IMG/VR virus record: IMGVR_UViG_3300044631_002885
Location: 1-28,034 of that record
Direction: 5' to 3' (one strand)
DNA: 28,034 nucleotides
Origin: a virus
Part shown: piece by piece, positions 1 to 5,562 of the stretch
Layout: each line of letters begins with the position of its first letter
Position numbering within the stretch: the first letter of the stretch is position 1
The notes under the pieces: model-generated
Database searches by the model: none
What the model was told of the DNA's origin: nothing
What the model saw: only the letters and a program-made list of their open reading frames with translations
Made by a program: the position numbers and the translations under genes

Positions 1-103
1 AATTGCTTGCCACATTAACTAACAAGATTACTTTGTCCTTCAAAGATCTTAGCTCTACTGTGTTTCCTTTGTTGTCTGTAAAATTTAAATCGTATATTGA
101 CAT
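1..103 (-). CDS. Glutathione peroxidase-like protein, N-terminal part (cut by window edge)
   Basis: Only the first 34 codons lie inside the window; the gene continues past position 1. It starts with ATG at 103, one base after the TAG of the upstream gene. The visible residues begin MSIYDLNFTDNKGNTVEL and run into KVILLVNVAS. This matches the first strand and the VNVAS segment just before the catalytic Cys/Sec of glutathione peroxidases and thioredoxin-dependent GPx-like peroxidases. The catalytic residue itself is outside the window. Members of the family reduce hydroperoxides in the cytoplasm, and bacterial ones usually draw electrons from thioredoxin, which this genome also encodes at 5049-5351. 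The family match is good for so short a piece, but a related thioredoxin-fold protein is not excluded. Confidence 0.75.
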   Translation of the reverse strand, partial: MSIYDLNFTDNKGNTVELRSLKDKVILLVNVASN

Positions 104-104
104 G

Positions 105-470
105 CTAGTCTGCCTTGCTTAGGAATTGATCTTCCCATAAACCGATAAGGGATTTGTTACCAATATCGTCAAAGTAGTAACGCTTTGCGTTACTATCATG
201 TGTCCAACCATACCATGTATCTCCTTCACACCAGCTCAATGAAGCTGTCTCCATAGATTCTGGGTCACTCATAATGCTATCTAAATAATCATGTAAATGA
301 ACTTCATCAAAAATATATTCTCTAAGGCTTGTCCAACTAAATATACGTCTTGCTAACCATTCAATCATTATCCAACCATCCTCTGCTGTTGTAGCCAAGC
401 CATATAGTTTAAGAATATAAATAGGCCTAGCATAATTATAAAGAATGGCTTCACTTTGCACACCACACAT
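105..470 (-). CDS. Hypothetical protein, 121 aa
   Basis: I do not recognise a family. The protein is rich in Trp and acidic residues (for example WCEGDTWYGW near residues 80-90) and has no signal peptide or clear membrane segment. The ATG at 470 lies inside the end of the upstream 30-residue ORF (20-base overlap), which is the usual packing in this genome. A later in-frame Met at about residue 35 is a possible alternative start because no strong ribosome binding site precedes 470. The TAG stop sits one base before the GPx-like start, so the two are probably co-transcribed. Confidence 0.6.
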   Translation of the reverse strand: MCGVQSEAILYNYARPIYILKLYGLATTAEDGWIMIEWLARRIFSWTSLREYIFDEVHLHDYLDSIMSDPESMETASLSWCEGDTWYGWTHDSNAKRYYFDDIGNKSLIGLWEDQFLSKAD

Positions 471-543
471 TATTATCTGACATAGTCTGGTGGTTATCCC
501 AATACTCTATGTTTTCTCTGTACATTCCGCATTTATTGCACAT
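451..543 (-). CDS. Cys-containing micro-protein, 30 aa
   Basis: This short ORF reads MCNKCGMYRENIEYWDNHQT and ends in WCAK. The CxxC at residues 2-5 and a third Cys near the end suggest metal binding, but a four-ligand zinc site is not complete. Its ATG overlaps the end of the upstream 36-residue ORF (both use the bases around 533-543), and its own end overlaps the start of the next gene by 20 bases. The tight overlaps on both sides support translation. The function is unknown. Confidence 0.5.
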   Translation of the reverse strand: MCNKCGMYRENIEYWDNHQTMSDNNVWCAK

Positions 544-643
544 CTTCTTTTGGATCCTTTTCCCATGTAAGCTTTCCATCTTTATATACTGGCCAATATC
601 CTAATGAACGCCAATCCATTTTCATAATCTTAGGCTCTTTCAT
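533..643 (-). CDS. Hypothetical micro-protein, 36 aa
   Basis: The product begins MKEPKIMKMDWRSLGYWPVY and ends with a charged tail. The ATG overlaps the TGA of the upstream gene as ATGA, and the end overlaps the next ATG, so it sits in a chain of translationally coupled small genes (771 to 105). No family is recognised, and the charged, Trp/Tyr-containing sequence has no membrane segment. Confidence 0.5.
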   Translation of the reverse strand: MKEPKIMKMDWRSLGYWPVYKDGKLTWEKDPKEDVQ

Positions 644-771
644 ACTGCCACCTGAATTGGAATCATTGCAGTACATCTTTCACAATATTGATATGTTGAG
701 CCAGTATAGGGACATGTGCCAGCATCTACAAGCATATGCCCCTTGAAGATACATATAATTTTATTTATCAT
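640..771 (-). CDS. Small zinc-ribbon-like protein, 43 aa
   Basis: The protein shows CIFKGHM at residues 7-13, then a Cys at 20 and CERC at 31-34. This Cys, His, CxxC arrangement resembles the small DUF1660-type phage proteins, which I name only as a resemblance. It probably binds one zinc ion. The ATG at 771 lies eight bases after a near-consensus promoter (-10 at 780-785), so the mRNA would have almost no leader. It would be the first gene of the unit 771 to 1. The role is unknown. Confidence 0.6.
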   Translation of the reverse strand: MINKIICIFKGHMLVDAGTCPYTGSTYQYCERCTAMIPIQVAV

Positions 772-779
772 TATGGTTA

Positions 780-808
780 AGTATATAATATTTAATAGGT
801 GCTGTCAA
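780..808 (-). promoter_or_regulatory. Promoter TTGACA-N17-TATACT for the 771-to-1 unit
   Basis: On the minus strand a perfect TTGACA (803-808) is followed by 17 bases and TATACT (780-785), with the next ATG only eight bases further on at 771. The expected transcript start is about 773, giving a nearly leaderless mRNA. It lies just after the stop codon of the 814-999 gene. Confidence 0.75.
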
Positions 809-813
809 TAGAT

Positions 814-999
814 TTACAAAACAGATGAGTCATCATTGTATTTTATAACTGGATCTAATCTATCCCAATGCCCATTTTCGCTACCTTGGTATACCTGTCC
901 AGTTTCTCTATCAAGAAGGAGCCACTTTTCTGGAGACTTTGTTTTCACCTGTAGTAAAACCGAATTTGGCAGTACATTAAAATTAAATCTATTTCTCAA
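814..999 (-). CDS. Hypothetical protein, 61 aa
   Basis: A TTG start at 999 is chosen because AAGGAG lies five bases before it, within the last codons of groES, and the gap between the two genes is two bases. The sequence has the segment WLLLDRETGQVYQGSENGHW, which looks like a small beta-hairpin fold. It has no cysteine pairs and no membrane segment. Co-transcription with groES is likely. No family is recognised. Confidence 0.65.
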   Translation of the reverse strand: MRNRFNFNVLPNSVLLQVKTKSPEKWLLLDRETGQVYQGSENGHWDRLDPVIKYNDDSSVL

Positions 1000-1001
1000 T
1001 T

Positions 1002-1298
1002 TTACTCCTTAAGAGCTAGTACACTCTTAGTGTTTAAAAGTAAATACTTTTCTCCGCCTTCATCTTCAATATCTGTACCACTATTTTGATTGTAGTAAAC
1101 TATATCTCCAATGTCTAGACCATTAATTGGTATAAGTTCACCTTTATAGTTATGCTCACCGTTTCCAAGATCTAGGATTTCTCCAGTTCTAAGAGCAGAA
1201 TCATTAAGTGAAGCCATTAAAACTATTCCAGATGAAGTTGTTTTATCTTCTACCTTATGCTCTTTAACTAATAGCAAGTTGCCATACGGCTTTATCAT
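1002..1298 (-). CDS. groES: GroES-like co-chaperonin (Cpn10)
   Basis: At 98 residues it has normal Cpn10 length. It starts IKPYGNLLLVKEHKVEDKTT and carries SSGIVLM at about 22-28, where the mobile loop that docks on GroEL is expected. It then has GEILDLGNGEH (39-49), LDIGDIVYYNQNSGTDI (61-77) and a closing KSVLALKE, all in the family order. It should form a heptameric lid for a GroEL ring and help fold client proteins, such as phage capsid proteins. No GroEL gene is present in the window, so it probably works with host GroEL, as T4 Gp31 and other phage co-chaperonins do. It follows a small membrane-protein gene at 1309-1470 and shares an operon with the 61-residue gene downstream. Confidence 0.9.
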   Translation of the reverse strand: MIKPYGNLLLVKEHKVEDKTTSSGIVLMASLNDSALRTGEILDLGNGEHNYKGELIPINGLDIGDIVYYNQNSGTDIEDEGGEKYLLLNTKSVLALKE

Positions 1299-1308
1299 TT
1301 AGATATCC

Positions 1309-1470
1309 TTATTCTTCAAAAAATTCTTGGGTTTCCCAAAATTTATCTTTTTTGTACTGCTCTTGAATCCTTTTTGCATTAAATATAAAAGACATATCTC
1401 GATAAAGCTTCACTCCTAAGTATGCTGATAAAACAAATACAATTAGTCCGATTATAATAAAGTTATTCAT
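1309..1470 (-). CDS. Small membrane protein, 53 aa
   Basis: Residues 3-22 (NFIIIGLIVFVLSAYLGVKL) form one transmembrane helix, followed by a charged cytoplasmic-like tail ending in EEFFEE-type acidic residues. The ATG at 1470 lies exactly six bases after a TATAAT box with an upstream TTGACT, so it appears to be translated from a leaderless mRNA. It is the first gene of the groES unit. The function is unknown, and a holin-like or membrane-adaptor role cannot be told from sequence. Confidence 0.65.
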   Translation of the reverse strand: MNNFIIIGLIVFVLSAYLGVKLYRDMSFIFNAKRIQEQYKKDKFWETQEFFEE

Positions 1471-1476
1471 AAATAA

Positions 1477-1505
1477 ATTATACAATAATTACTGCTTAGA
1501 GTCAA
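1477..1505 (-). promoter_or_regulatory. Promoter TTGACT-N17-TATAAT, leaderless, drives 1470 and groES
   Basis: TTGACT (1500-1505) and TATAAT (1477-1482) are spaced by 17 bases, and the ATG at 1470 follows the -10 box by six bases. The -35 box is embedded in the last codons of the oxygenase gene at 1489-2136. Box quality and spacing make this one of the best promoters in the window. Confidence 0.8.
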
Positions 1506-2136
1506 TAGTATTTTCTACTTTTCCCATATCGTTAAACTCATCTATCAATTTAAATATGTAATCTTTACCAGTCTGAGGTATATACATCTTTTGCAATGAT
1601 TCTGGTAACTTAAAAAATTGGTGGTCTGGAAGATCATAATGAAATAGAATAACTACATTGTGGTTATCATTATTTTTTAGACCAGTTCTGCTGTGCATAT
1701 GCCTTGACCCATGAAAAAATATAGCATCGTTAGGCTTTAAAGAAAAAACTTTATCGTCTACATTTAGTGGCCAATCGCTATTTTCATATAGACATACATC
1801 TATTGTAAATGCACAGGGACCCTCGTCCATATGAGGCGTGACATGACCATCGCTACCGCTATACTCTAAAAGTAGAGCGTAGGATGGAACTATAGAGTCA
1901 TTACCAAATACTTCTTTTACTCTAGGCAAAAGATCTACGTGAAGCTTTTTTAAAAAATCATCTGAGTACGAGCTAATTTTTTTAGACAAGTAGTAAGATT
2001 TTGGAGTTGACTTAAGATCCTCATGATCAACAAAGTAATCTTTTACTATATTAAATTGCTCTTCCTCAAAGAAACCTTCTACCTTAAATGGCTCTATAAT
2101 GTTTTTTATTACTGATCCATATTTATTGCTAGACAT
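1489..2136 (-). CDS. 2-oxoglutarate/Fe(II)-dependent oxygenase-like protein
   Basis: A double-stranded beta-helix oxygenase is indicated by an HxD motif in TPHMDEG (His102, Asp104). It is followed by the late segment LKPNDAIFFHGSRHMHSR, where His148 should be the third iron ligand, and by VVILFHYD near 161-168. The HsR...FHY pattern recurs in phage-encoded 2OG oxygenases. Such enzymes use 2-oxoglutarate and O2 to hydroxylate a protein, nucleotide or small molecule; the substrate is not evident. The ATG at 2136 has GGAG seven bases upstream. It is one of three such enzymes in the window (with 17362-18201 and 21874-22554). Confidence 0.75.
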   Translation of the reverse strand: MSSNKYGSVIKNIIEPFKVEGFFEEEQFNIVKDYFVDHEDLKSTPKSYYLSKKISSYSDDFLKKLHVDLLPRVKEVFGNDSIVPSYALLLEYSGSDGHVTPHMDEGPCAFTIDVCLYENSDWPLNVDDKVFSLKPNDAIFFHGSRHMHSRTGLKNNDNHNVVILFHYDLPDHQFFKLPESLQKMYIPQTGKDYIFKLIDEFNDMGKVENTIDSKQ

Positions 2137-2153
2137 TTAATTCTCCAAGGGAT

Positions 2154-2330
2154 CTATACTTTTTTTCTTCCAGTTTTCTTAGGTAGCCCTGGAACAGTTT
2201 CTCTTCTTATTCCGTGCTTATTAACATCTATTTTCAATGGGGGCCTTTTAGGCTGTATTCCAGATTTAAATTTACCCTGAGAAGGATTTTTTTTAGTAGC
2301 TTCTCCAGAGTTTACAACGTTTTCTGACAC
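2154..2330 (-). CDS. Basic micro-protein, 58 aa, GTG start
   Basis: The GTG start at 2330 is chosen because AAGGG precedes it and the GTG shares one base with the TAG of the upstream gene (TAGTG). The product is rich in Lys, Arg and Pro (for example QPKRPPLKIDVNKHGIRR and ending GRKKV), with no hydrophobic core or cysteines. It is probably disordered and may bind nucleic acid. No family is recognised. Confidence 0.55.
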   Translation of the reverse strand: MSENVVNSGEATKKNPSQGKFKSGIQPKRPPLKIDVNKHGIRRETVPGLPKKTGRKKV

Positions 2331-2437
2331 TACGCACCCTTAATTTGTGATATAGTTACAACGTTTCTGCTAGCTGGTGACTCAGCAGACTCGTTTTGAA
2401 TTTCTTCATTAACTCCGCATCCACAATCTTTACACAT
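2330..2437 (-). CDS. MCxxCGC micro-protein, 35 aa
   Basis: It begins MCKDCGCGVNEEIQNESAES and then becomes a polar tail. The N-terminal CxxCxC cluster is shared with the next gene upstream (2437-2529), so the two look like divergent paralogues. Three clustered cysteines could bind a metal in a dimer. Start and stop overlap both neighbours by single bases. Confidence 0.5.
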   Translation of the reverse strand: MCKDCGCGVNEEIQNESAESPASRNVVTISQIKGA

Positions 2438-2529
2438 TATCTGTTGCCTTGATCTGAAACATCCTGGATACTAACTTCTTTAATACCAGTTTCACTGCCT
2501 AAGCTTTCGCAACCGCATTCAACGCACAT
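2437..2529 (-). CDS. MCxxCGC micro-protein, 30 aa
   Basis: The product begins MCVECGCESLGSETGIKEVS and has the same N-terminal CxxCGC cluster as its neighbour at 2330-2437. A longer reading of the same frame back to 2637 exists, but it would run antiphase through the clearly coding gene at 2531-2683. The ATG at 2529, one base after that gene's stop, is therefore preferred. The function is unknown. Confidence 0.5.
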   Translation of the reverse strand: MCVECGCESLGSETGIKEVSIQDVSDQGNR

Positions 2530-2530
2530 A

Positions 2531-2683
2531 TTACTTAGGGCCCTGAGCCTGCGCTTGGTTTGAAACGTCTGTTGATGGGAATGCTGCCTTTGGATCAGCT
2601 GCATACTGCTCGTTGTTGCCCCAAACAGTTGAATCATTTACTTTTGGTGATGTAAATCCGTTTAAATCTTTTCCGTCTGACAT
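2531..2683 (-). CDS. Polar micro-protein, 50 aa, own promoter and leader hairpin
   Basis: The protein starts MSDGKDLNGFTSPKVNDSTV and is rich in Asn, Gln, Asp and Ala, with no cysteine and no hydrophobic segment, so it is probably disordered. It has a good ribosome binding site (GGAG, eight bases before ATG), an extended -10 promoter about 60 bases upstream and a stem-loop at the start of the leader. This architecture suggests high expression. I do not recognise it; a head-decoration, scaffold or anti-host peptide would all be guesses. Confidence 0.6.
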   Translation of the reverse strand: MSDGKDLNGFTSPKVNDSTVWGNNEQYAADPKAAFPSTDVSNQAQAQGPK

Positions 2684-2710
2684 GTTATTACTCCTATAGG
2701 TTATTTATTT

Positions 2711-2732
2711 AAGCGGGACTAGTATTCCGCTT
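2711..2732 (-). promoter_or_regulatory. Stem-loop at the 5' end of the 2683 mRNA
   Basis: AAGCGG (2727-2732 on the minus strand) pairs with CCGCTT (2711-2716) across a ten-base loop. The predicted transcript start is about 2734, so this hairpin would form the first bases of the mRNA. Such 5' hairpins protect against decay. There is no U-run after it, so it is not a normal terminator. Confidence 0.45.
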
Positions 2733-2740
2733 ATAAGACT

Positions 2741-2749
2741 ATTATAGCA
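2741..2749 (-). promoter_or_regulatory. Extended -10 promoter TGCTATAAT
   Basis: The minus strand reads TGC immediately before TATAAT, the extended -10 form that can work without a good -35 box. No convincing -35 is seen at 16-18 bases. It lies between the gene ending at 2759 and the gene starting at 2683. Confidence 0.6.
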
Positions 2750-2758
2750 TTTAGTTGA

Positions 2759-2881
2759 TTAGGACTTATATTGCTCATGCCAGCAATCATCACATATATC
2801 GATAATTGGTCCTGACTGATGTCCTGAAAGCCTAGTAGCTTTATTTCCGCACCCTTTTACTTCACAAAATCCACTAAACAT
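2759..2881 (-). CDS. Small four-Cys zinc protein, 40 aa
   Basis: The protein contains Cys6, Cys11, Cys30 and Cys33 (CEVKGC and CDDCW) with a following His. This makes a credible single zinc site. The sequence GFCEVKGCGNKATRLSGHQS resembles small phage zinc-ribbon proteins of unknown role. Its ATG at 2881 shares a base with the TAA of the upstream gene (TAATG), and its stop lies just before a new promoter, so it ends a transcription unit. Confidence 0.6.
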   Translation of the reverse strand: MFSGFCEVKGCGNKATRLSGHQSGPIIDICDDCWHEQYKS

Positions 2882-3021
2882 TACTTAGAGCCTTTAGCCT
2901 TTTGTCCTCTATATCCAGTCTTCTTTATATTCATAGATCCAGGCTTTTTTTGACCACTGGCATATGTTCCTGCTTGTCTTTGCGCCAAAGCTCTTTGCAT
3001 TTTATCTAGGTGTTTTCCCAT
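2881..3021 (-). CDS. Basic micro-protein, 46 aa
   Basis: The product begins MGKHLDKMQRALAQRQAGTY and ends in a Lys/Gly-rich tail (GYRGQKAKGSK). There is a short N-terminal helix and then a disordered basic region, so nucleic-acid binding is possible. TAATG overlaps join it to both neighbours. No family is recognised. Confidence 0.55.
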   Translation of the reverse strand: MGKHLDKMQRALAQRQAGTYASGQKKPGSMNIKKTGYRGQKAKGSK

Positions 3022-3239
3022 TACTTAATCTTCCCACCAAATTTTGACCATGCTCTTTCATGTAGAAAAAACCCTATCATTTCGCATGCAGTGTAAATAA
3101 TTGCAAATGTGCCAGCGTACTCCCAGTGGGCTTCGCCAGTAATAGCCATTTCAAAGAAGTAAACTAATGTGCCAACAAATCCAATATGAACTGCTGGCCA
3201 AGTAATTGATTTATAAAAACTTCTTTTGTTTGATTCCAT
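3021..3239 (-). CDS. DUF2061-like membrane protein, 72 aa
   Basis: It opens with RSFYKSITWPAVHIGFVGTL and closes with ACEMIGFFLHERAWSKFGGK. The HERxWxK ending and two hydrophobic helices (about 15-32 and 42-60) are the signature of DUF2061 proteins. A second member lies at 14528-14731 with HERGWNYIKWG. Members are small inner-membrane proteins of unknown function that are common in bacteria and phages. It overlaps the histone-tail-like gene upstream by one base. Confidence 0.65.
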   Translation of the reverse strand: MESNKRSFYKSITWPAVHIGFVGTLVYFFEMAITGEAHWEYAGTFAIIYTACEMIGFFLHERAWSKFGGKIK

Positions 3240-3451
3240 TATTTTGTTTTCTTAGCCGAAGTTTTCTTGGCTGGTGCCTTCTTAGCAACCTTCTTGGCTG
3301 GTGCCTTCTTAGCAACCTTCTTGGCTGGTGCCTTCTTAGCAACCTTCTTGGCTGGTGCCTTCTTAGCCGAAGTCTTAATTTCTTCTAGCATGGCTTCAAC
3401 TTGAGATTCAACTGAGTTAAATCCTAACCAATTTTTTAAATTCTTTAACAT
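3239..3451 (-). CDS. Lys/Ala-rich histone H1/HupB-tail-like protein, 70 aa
   Basis: Residues 1-27 form a short helical head (MLKNLKNWLGFNSVESQVEA and on). Residues 28-70 are made of KKAPAKKVA repeats ending in KKTSAKKTK. This composition matches the basic C-terminal tails of histone H1 and of actinobacterial HU (HupB), which bind DNA without sequence specificity. The HU body itself is absent. The repeat is encoded by a 27-base DNA tandem, so its length may vary between strains. It may compact phage DNA or compete with host HupB. The overlap with the gene upstream is seven bases. Confidence 0.7.
   Translation of the reverse strand: MLKNLKNWLGFNSVESQVEAMLEEIKTSAKKAPAKKVAKKAPAKKVAKKAPAKKVAKKAPAKKTSAKKTK
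3266..3367 (-). repeat. 27-base tandem repeat, 3 full copies plus 21 bases
   Basis: The units are 3266-3292, 3293-3319 and 3320-3346, identical in sequence, followed by a partial copy to 3367. Each encodes nine residues of the KKAPAKKVA type in the histone-tail-like gene. Exact identity at DNA level points to recent slippage or recombination. Confidence 0.9.
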
Positions 3452-3597
3452 GATTCCTCTTTTTCTTTTAATTTTCTAATTACTAAACTCAAAACCTCTC
3501 TTGGTCTCCAGTCTGGTGGAATTTCTAAACTTTCCATATCTTTAATTAATTCATTTAAAACTTTTTTTTGAATTACGTGAAAATGATCCCATTCCAT
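3445..3597 (-). CDS. Hypothetical protein, 50 aa
   Basis: Residues begin MEWDHFHVIQKKVLNELIKD and continue with a PPDWRPREVLSLVIRKLKEK segment, giving two amphipathic helices. A longer frame starts at 3648, but that start lies inside the 13-bp hairpin that follows the surface-protein gene, so the ATG at 3597 is preferred. A TATGAT box ends 12 bases before this ATG, so it may open the unit that continues to 2759. No family is recognised. Confidence 0.55.
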   Translation of the reverse strand: MEWDHFHVIQKKVLNELIKDMESLEIPPDWRPREVLSLVIRKLKEKEESC

Positions 3598-3621
3598 AAT
3601 ATATATTTTATCATAATAGTA

Positions 3622-3651
3622 AATATGGGGCAGGTGACCCTGCCCCATATT
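3622..3651 (-). terminator. Strong hairpin after the surface-protein gene
   Basis: A perfect 13-bp stem (AATATGGGGCAGG with its complement) closes on a four-base loop. It begins eight bases after the stop codon of 3659-4825 and is followed on the minus strand by a T-rich but interrupted run (TACTATTAT). It is probably an intrinsic terminator or an RNA-end stabiliser isolating the highly translated surface-protein gene. Confidence 0.7.
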
Positions 3652-3658
3652 AAACTAA

Positions 3659-4825
3659 TTACTTAACTAAGGTAACCTTAGCCTTTGGATTCTTTGCATT
3701 CCATTGACGAGCCAACTTATTGAAAGCATCCTTAAGTGACTTAATTGCTGCTGCATTGTCTGCAGTCAACTTAGCAATCTGTGCATCCTTAGCAACTAGT
3801 AAGTCAGCAGAAACCTTGGCTGCTGCTGCTGCCTTGTCTGCTTCAACCTTAACTGCTGCTGCTAGTGCTGCATCTGCTGCAACTTTAGCTGCTGCTGCAT
3901 CTGCTGTTGCCTTTGCTAGTGCATCAGCAAGTGCCTTGTCTGCAACTGCCTTAGCGGCAATTGCTGCATCCTTAGCAGCCTTCTCAGCAGCAAGTTCTGA
4001 TACTAGATCACGAACTGAAATCTCTGCGAATGGTGCAAGTGTTGGAGCAGTCAATCCAACTACTGCTGCTGCAACTGCATCTGTTGATGTTGTTGGAGCA
4101 AATGTAATTAATGAGCGTGTTCCTGTTGTTGGAAGAGTTGCCTTAAAGGTTGCTGTTCCAAAATCTGCTAGTGTAGCACCAGTTGTTACTGTTGCTGTGT
4201 CCATAACTGCTGTCGAAGCAAATACGGTTGCTGTAATTGACTTACCAGATACCTTGTTTCCAAACGCATCTGTTGCTGTTACAACAATGTCCTGCTTTGT
4301 TCCTGCTGCTCCTGCAGAAGGTGCAGAAACAGTTAGGTTGTTAATTAGACCAGCAGTACCCTGTACGTAGTATGTTACTGTAACTGGGCCATTTGTAATT
4401 ACAACTGTTCCAATTGCTGTTGTCTTTGTGTATACATAAAATGTTGCTGTTGTTCCTGTGCCAGTTGCAACTGTCAAGGTTGAAGAACCTGAAGATGCTC
4501 CTACTGGTGCAGCTGATGAGTGCAATGCAGAAACGATTGTTGCGTTTGTTGCGGTTGCTACTACATTTGTTCCAGCAGTTACTGTTGCTTCTAGCTTAAC
4601 AACATCTGTGTTGTCAATTGTGTTGTCTGCAGGTACTGGACGTACGATTGCAGTTGTTAGCGCCGTTCCAGCAGTTGCTGGTGCATCAAACGCTGGAGTC
4701 GATAGAGTCGACTTCCACGTTGTTGCTACAACTGTCATGGTGTTAGCACTTGCAGGTGTTGCTACCATTGTGCCCAGAGTCATGACTGCAATCATGACTA
4801 GTGCGATTTTCTTAAATGAGTTCAT
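3659..4825 (-). CDS. Secreted Ala/Thr-rich surface-type protein with Ig-like region and coiled coil
   Basis: A clear Sec signal peptide is present: positive start, hydrophobic core MIAVMTLGTMVAT and cleavage near ASA-NT at residue 28. Residues 30-265 are Val/Thr/Ala-rich beta sequence, including PSAGAAGTKQDIVVTATDAFGN, typical of bacterial Ig-like (invasin-type) domains. Residues 270-355 are an Ala/Lys/Asp-rich coiled coil. The end, NKLARQWNAKNPKAKVTLVK, looks like a wall- or assembly-related tail. Codons are strongly biased to GCT, GTT and ACT, and AAGGAG precedes the ATG, so high expression is likely. It resembles actinobacterial S-layer-like surface proteins rather than a virion part. It may remodel or mask the infected cell surface. 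The exact role is unknown. Confidence 0.7.
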   Translation of the reverse strand: MNSFKKIALVMIAVMTLGTMVATPASANTMTVVATTWKSTLSTPAFDAPATAGTALTTAIVRPVPADNTIDNTDVVKLEATVTAGTNVVATATNATIVSALHSSAAPVGASSGSSTLTVATGTGTTATFYVYTKTTAIGTVVITNGPVTVTYYVQGTAGLINNLTVSAPSAGAAGTKQDIVVTATDAFGNKVSGKSITATVFASTAVMDTATVTTGATLADFGTATFKATLPTTGTRSLITFAPTTSTDAVAAAVVGLTAPTLAPFAEISVRDLVSELAAEKAAKDAAIAAKAVADKALADALAKATADAAAAKVAADAALAAAVKVEADKAAAAAKVSADLLVAKDAQIAKLTADNAAAIKSLKDAFNKLARQWNAKNPKAKVTLVK

Positions 4826-4873
4826 TTAATTTATTCTCCTTATTTCCTCTGTAATCTTTGCGATCACAGAATG

Positions 4874-5047
4874 TTAGTGTAGTGCATTTATTTTTACATG
4901 GAATGAGCAGGGGTCCCCGCCTTCTTCCCATTCTTGCATTTCTTCATCTGTTAAAGGTGGACCATCATGTGTATCGCAAAATACATCAGACACCCAACCC
5001 ATACGATATCCAAATTTAATCCAGAAATTAAAGAGTTTTATCTTCAT
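4874..5047 (-). CDS. Hypothetical acidic phage protein, 57 aa
   Basis: After a basic start (MKIKLFNFWIKFGYRMGW) the protein has the acidic segment CDTHDGPPLTDEEMQEWEEG followed by DPCSFHV. The pattern CDTHDG...DPC recurs, from memory, in small proteins of actinobacteriophages, so it is a real conserved gene of unknown function. Two cysteines and two histidines might bind a metal. It starts one base after the thioredoxin stop and should be co-transcribed with it. Confidence 0.65.
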   Translation of the reverse strand: MKIKLFNFWIKFGYRMGWVSDVFCDTHDGPPLTDEEMQEWEEGGDPCSFHVKINALH

Positions 5048-5048
5048 T

Positions 5049-5351
5049 CTAGATCCATTCTGAAAGTTCTTCTAGCATTACATGCTTAGGCTTTGCTCCA
5101 GTAATAGTCTTTACTGGTTTCCCCGACTTAAATAGTACCATATAAGGGATAGAAGATACAGAGTATTCTGCTGATTTTATAGGATTTTCATCAACATTTA
5201 ACTTGCCCACCCATAATCCACGCTCTTCCGATATCTCATCTAGGATTGGAGATATCTTTTTACATGGTCCACACCATGGAGCCCAAAAGTCGACAAGAAC
5301 TAAATCGTGAGATTTAAGAACATTATCAAAACTTTCATCTGTTACTATCAA
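5049..5351 (-). CDS. trxA: Thioredoxin
   Basis: The 100-residue protein carries the canonical active site WCGPC at residues 26-30 within VDFWAPWCGPCKK. The cis-proline region (SVSSIPYMVLFKSGKPV) and a normal C-terminal helix follow. It should act as a cytoplasmic dithiol reductant for peroxidases, ribonucleotide reductase or phage enzymes. The start is a TTG at 5351 with GGGAG six bases upstream; no better start exists before the active site. It follows the protease gene 5555-6514 and a small helical gene in one unit. Together with the GPx-like, AhpC and AhpD genes it suggests phage-directed redox control. Confidence 0.93.
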   Translation of the reverse strand: MIVTDESFDNVLKSHDLVLVDFWAPWCGPCKKISPILDEISEERGLWVGKLNVDENPIKSAEYSVSSIPYMVLFKSGKPVKTITGAKPKHVMLEELSEWI

Positions 5352-5352
5352 T

Positions 5353-5562
5353 CTATTCTCCCTTTAATTCATCCGCTGCATCATTGAACTTATTCATAAA
5401 TGTTTGAATTACCCAAATTGCAGTTTCTCCCGCATTAGCAGCCATTGCCTTTGAGGCCTCTTCTGTTCTGTCTTCAATTGCTAAGGCGTTGTACCATTTC
5501 TGGTACAACTCCTCACCAATATCTTTAATAATTTCTTCTAGTACTGTTAGCTTGCTATCCAT
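5353..5562 (-). CDS. Hypothetical helical protein, 69 aa
   Basis: The sequence is almost entirely amphipathic helix (MDSKLTVLEEIIKDIGEELY and onwards), acidic, with no cysteines or signal peptide. It overlaps the end of the protease gene by eight bases and ends one base before the thioredoxin start, so it belongs to the protease-thioredoxin unit. No family is recognised. Confidence 0.65.
   Translation of the reverse strand: MDSKLTVLEEIIKDIGEELYQKWYNALAIEDRTEEASKAMAANAGETAIWVIQTFMNKFNDAADELKGE

Noticed and set aside
3266-3367. Possible CRISPR-like array
   Set aside because: The 27-base units are directly adjacent, without spacers, and are in frame within a coding gene; the 24-base repeat at 11772-11911 is the same case.
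3206-3388. Plus-strand frame with a repeated Leu/Cys/Trp peptide
   Set aside because: It is the antisense reading of the 27-base repeat of the histone-tail-like gene.
3598-3648. Upstream start for the 50-residue gene
   Set aside because: The extra residues would be encoded by the 13-bp hairpin that terminates the previous gene.
3720-4829. Long plus-strand frames opposite the Ala-rich surface gene
   Set aside because: They are mirror frames of GCT/GTT/ACT-rich coding. Their products are low-complexity Ala/Val/Ser without starts or ribosome binding sites, while the minus frame has a signal peptide and strong site.
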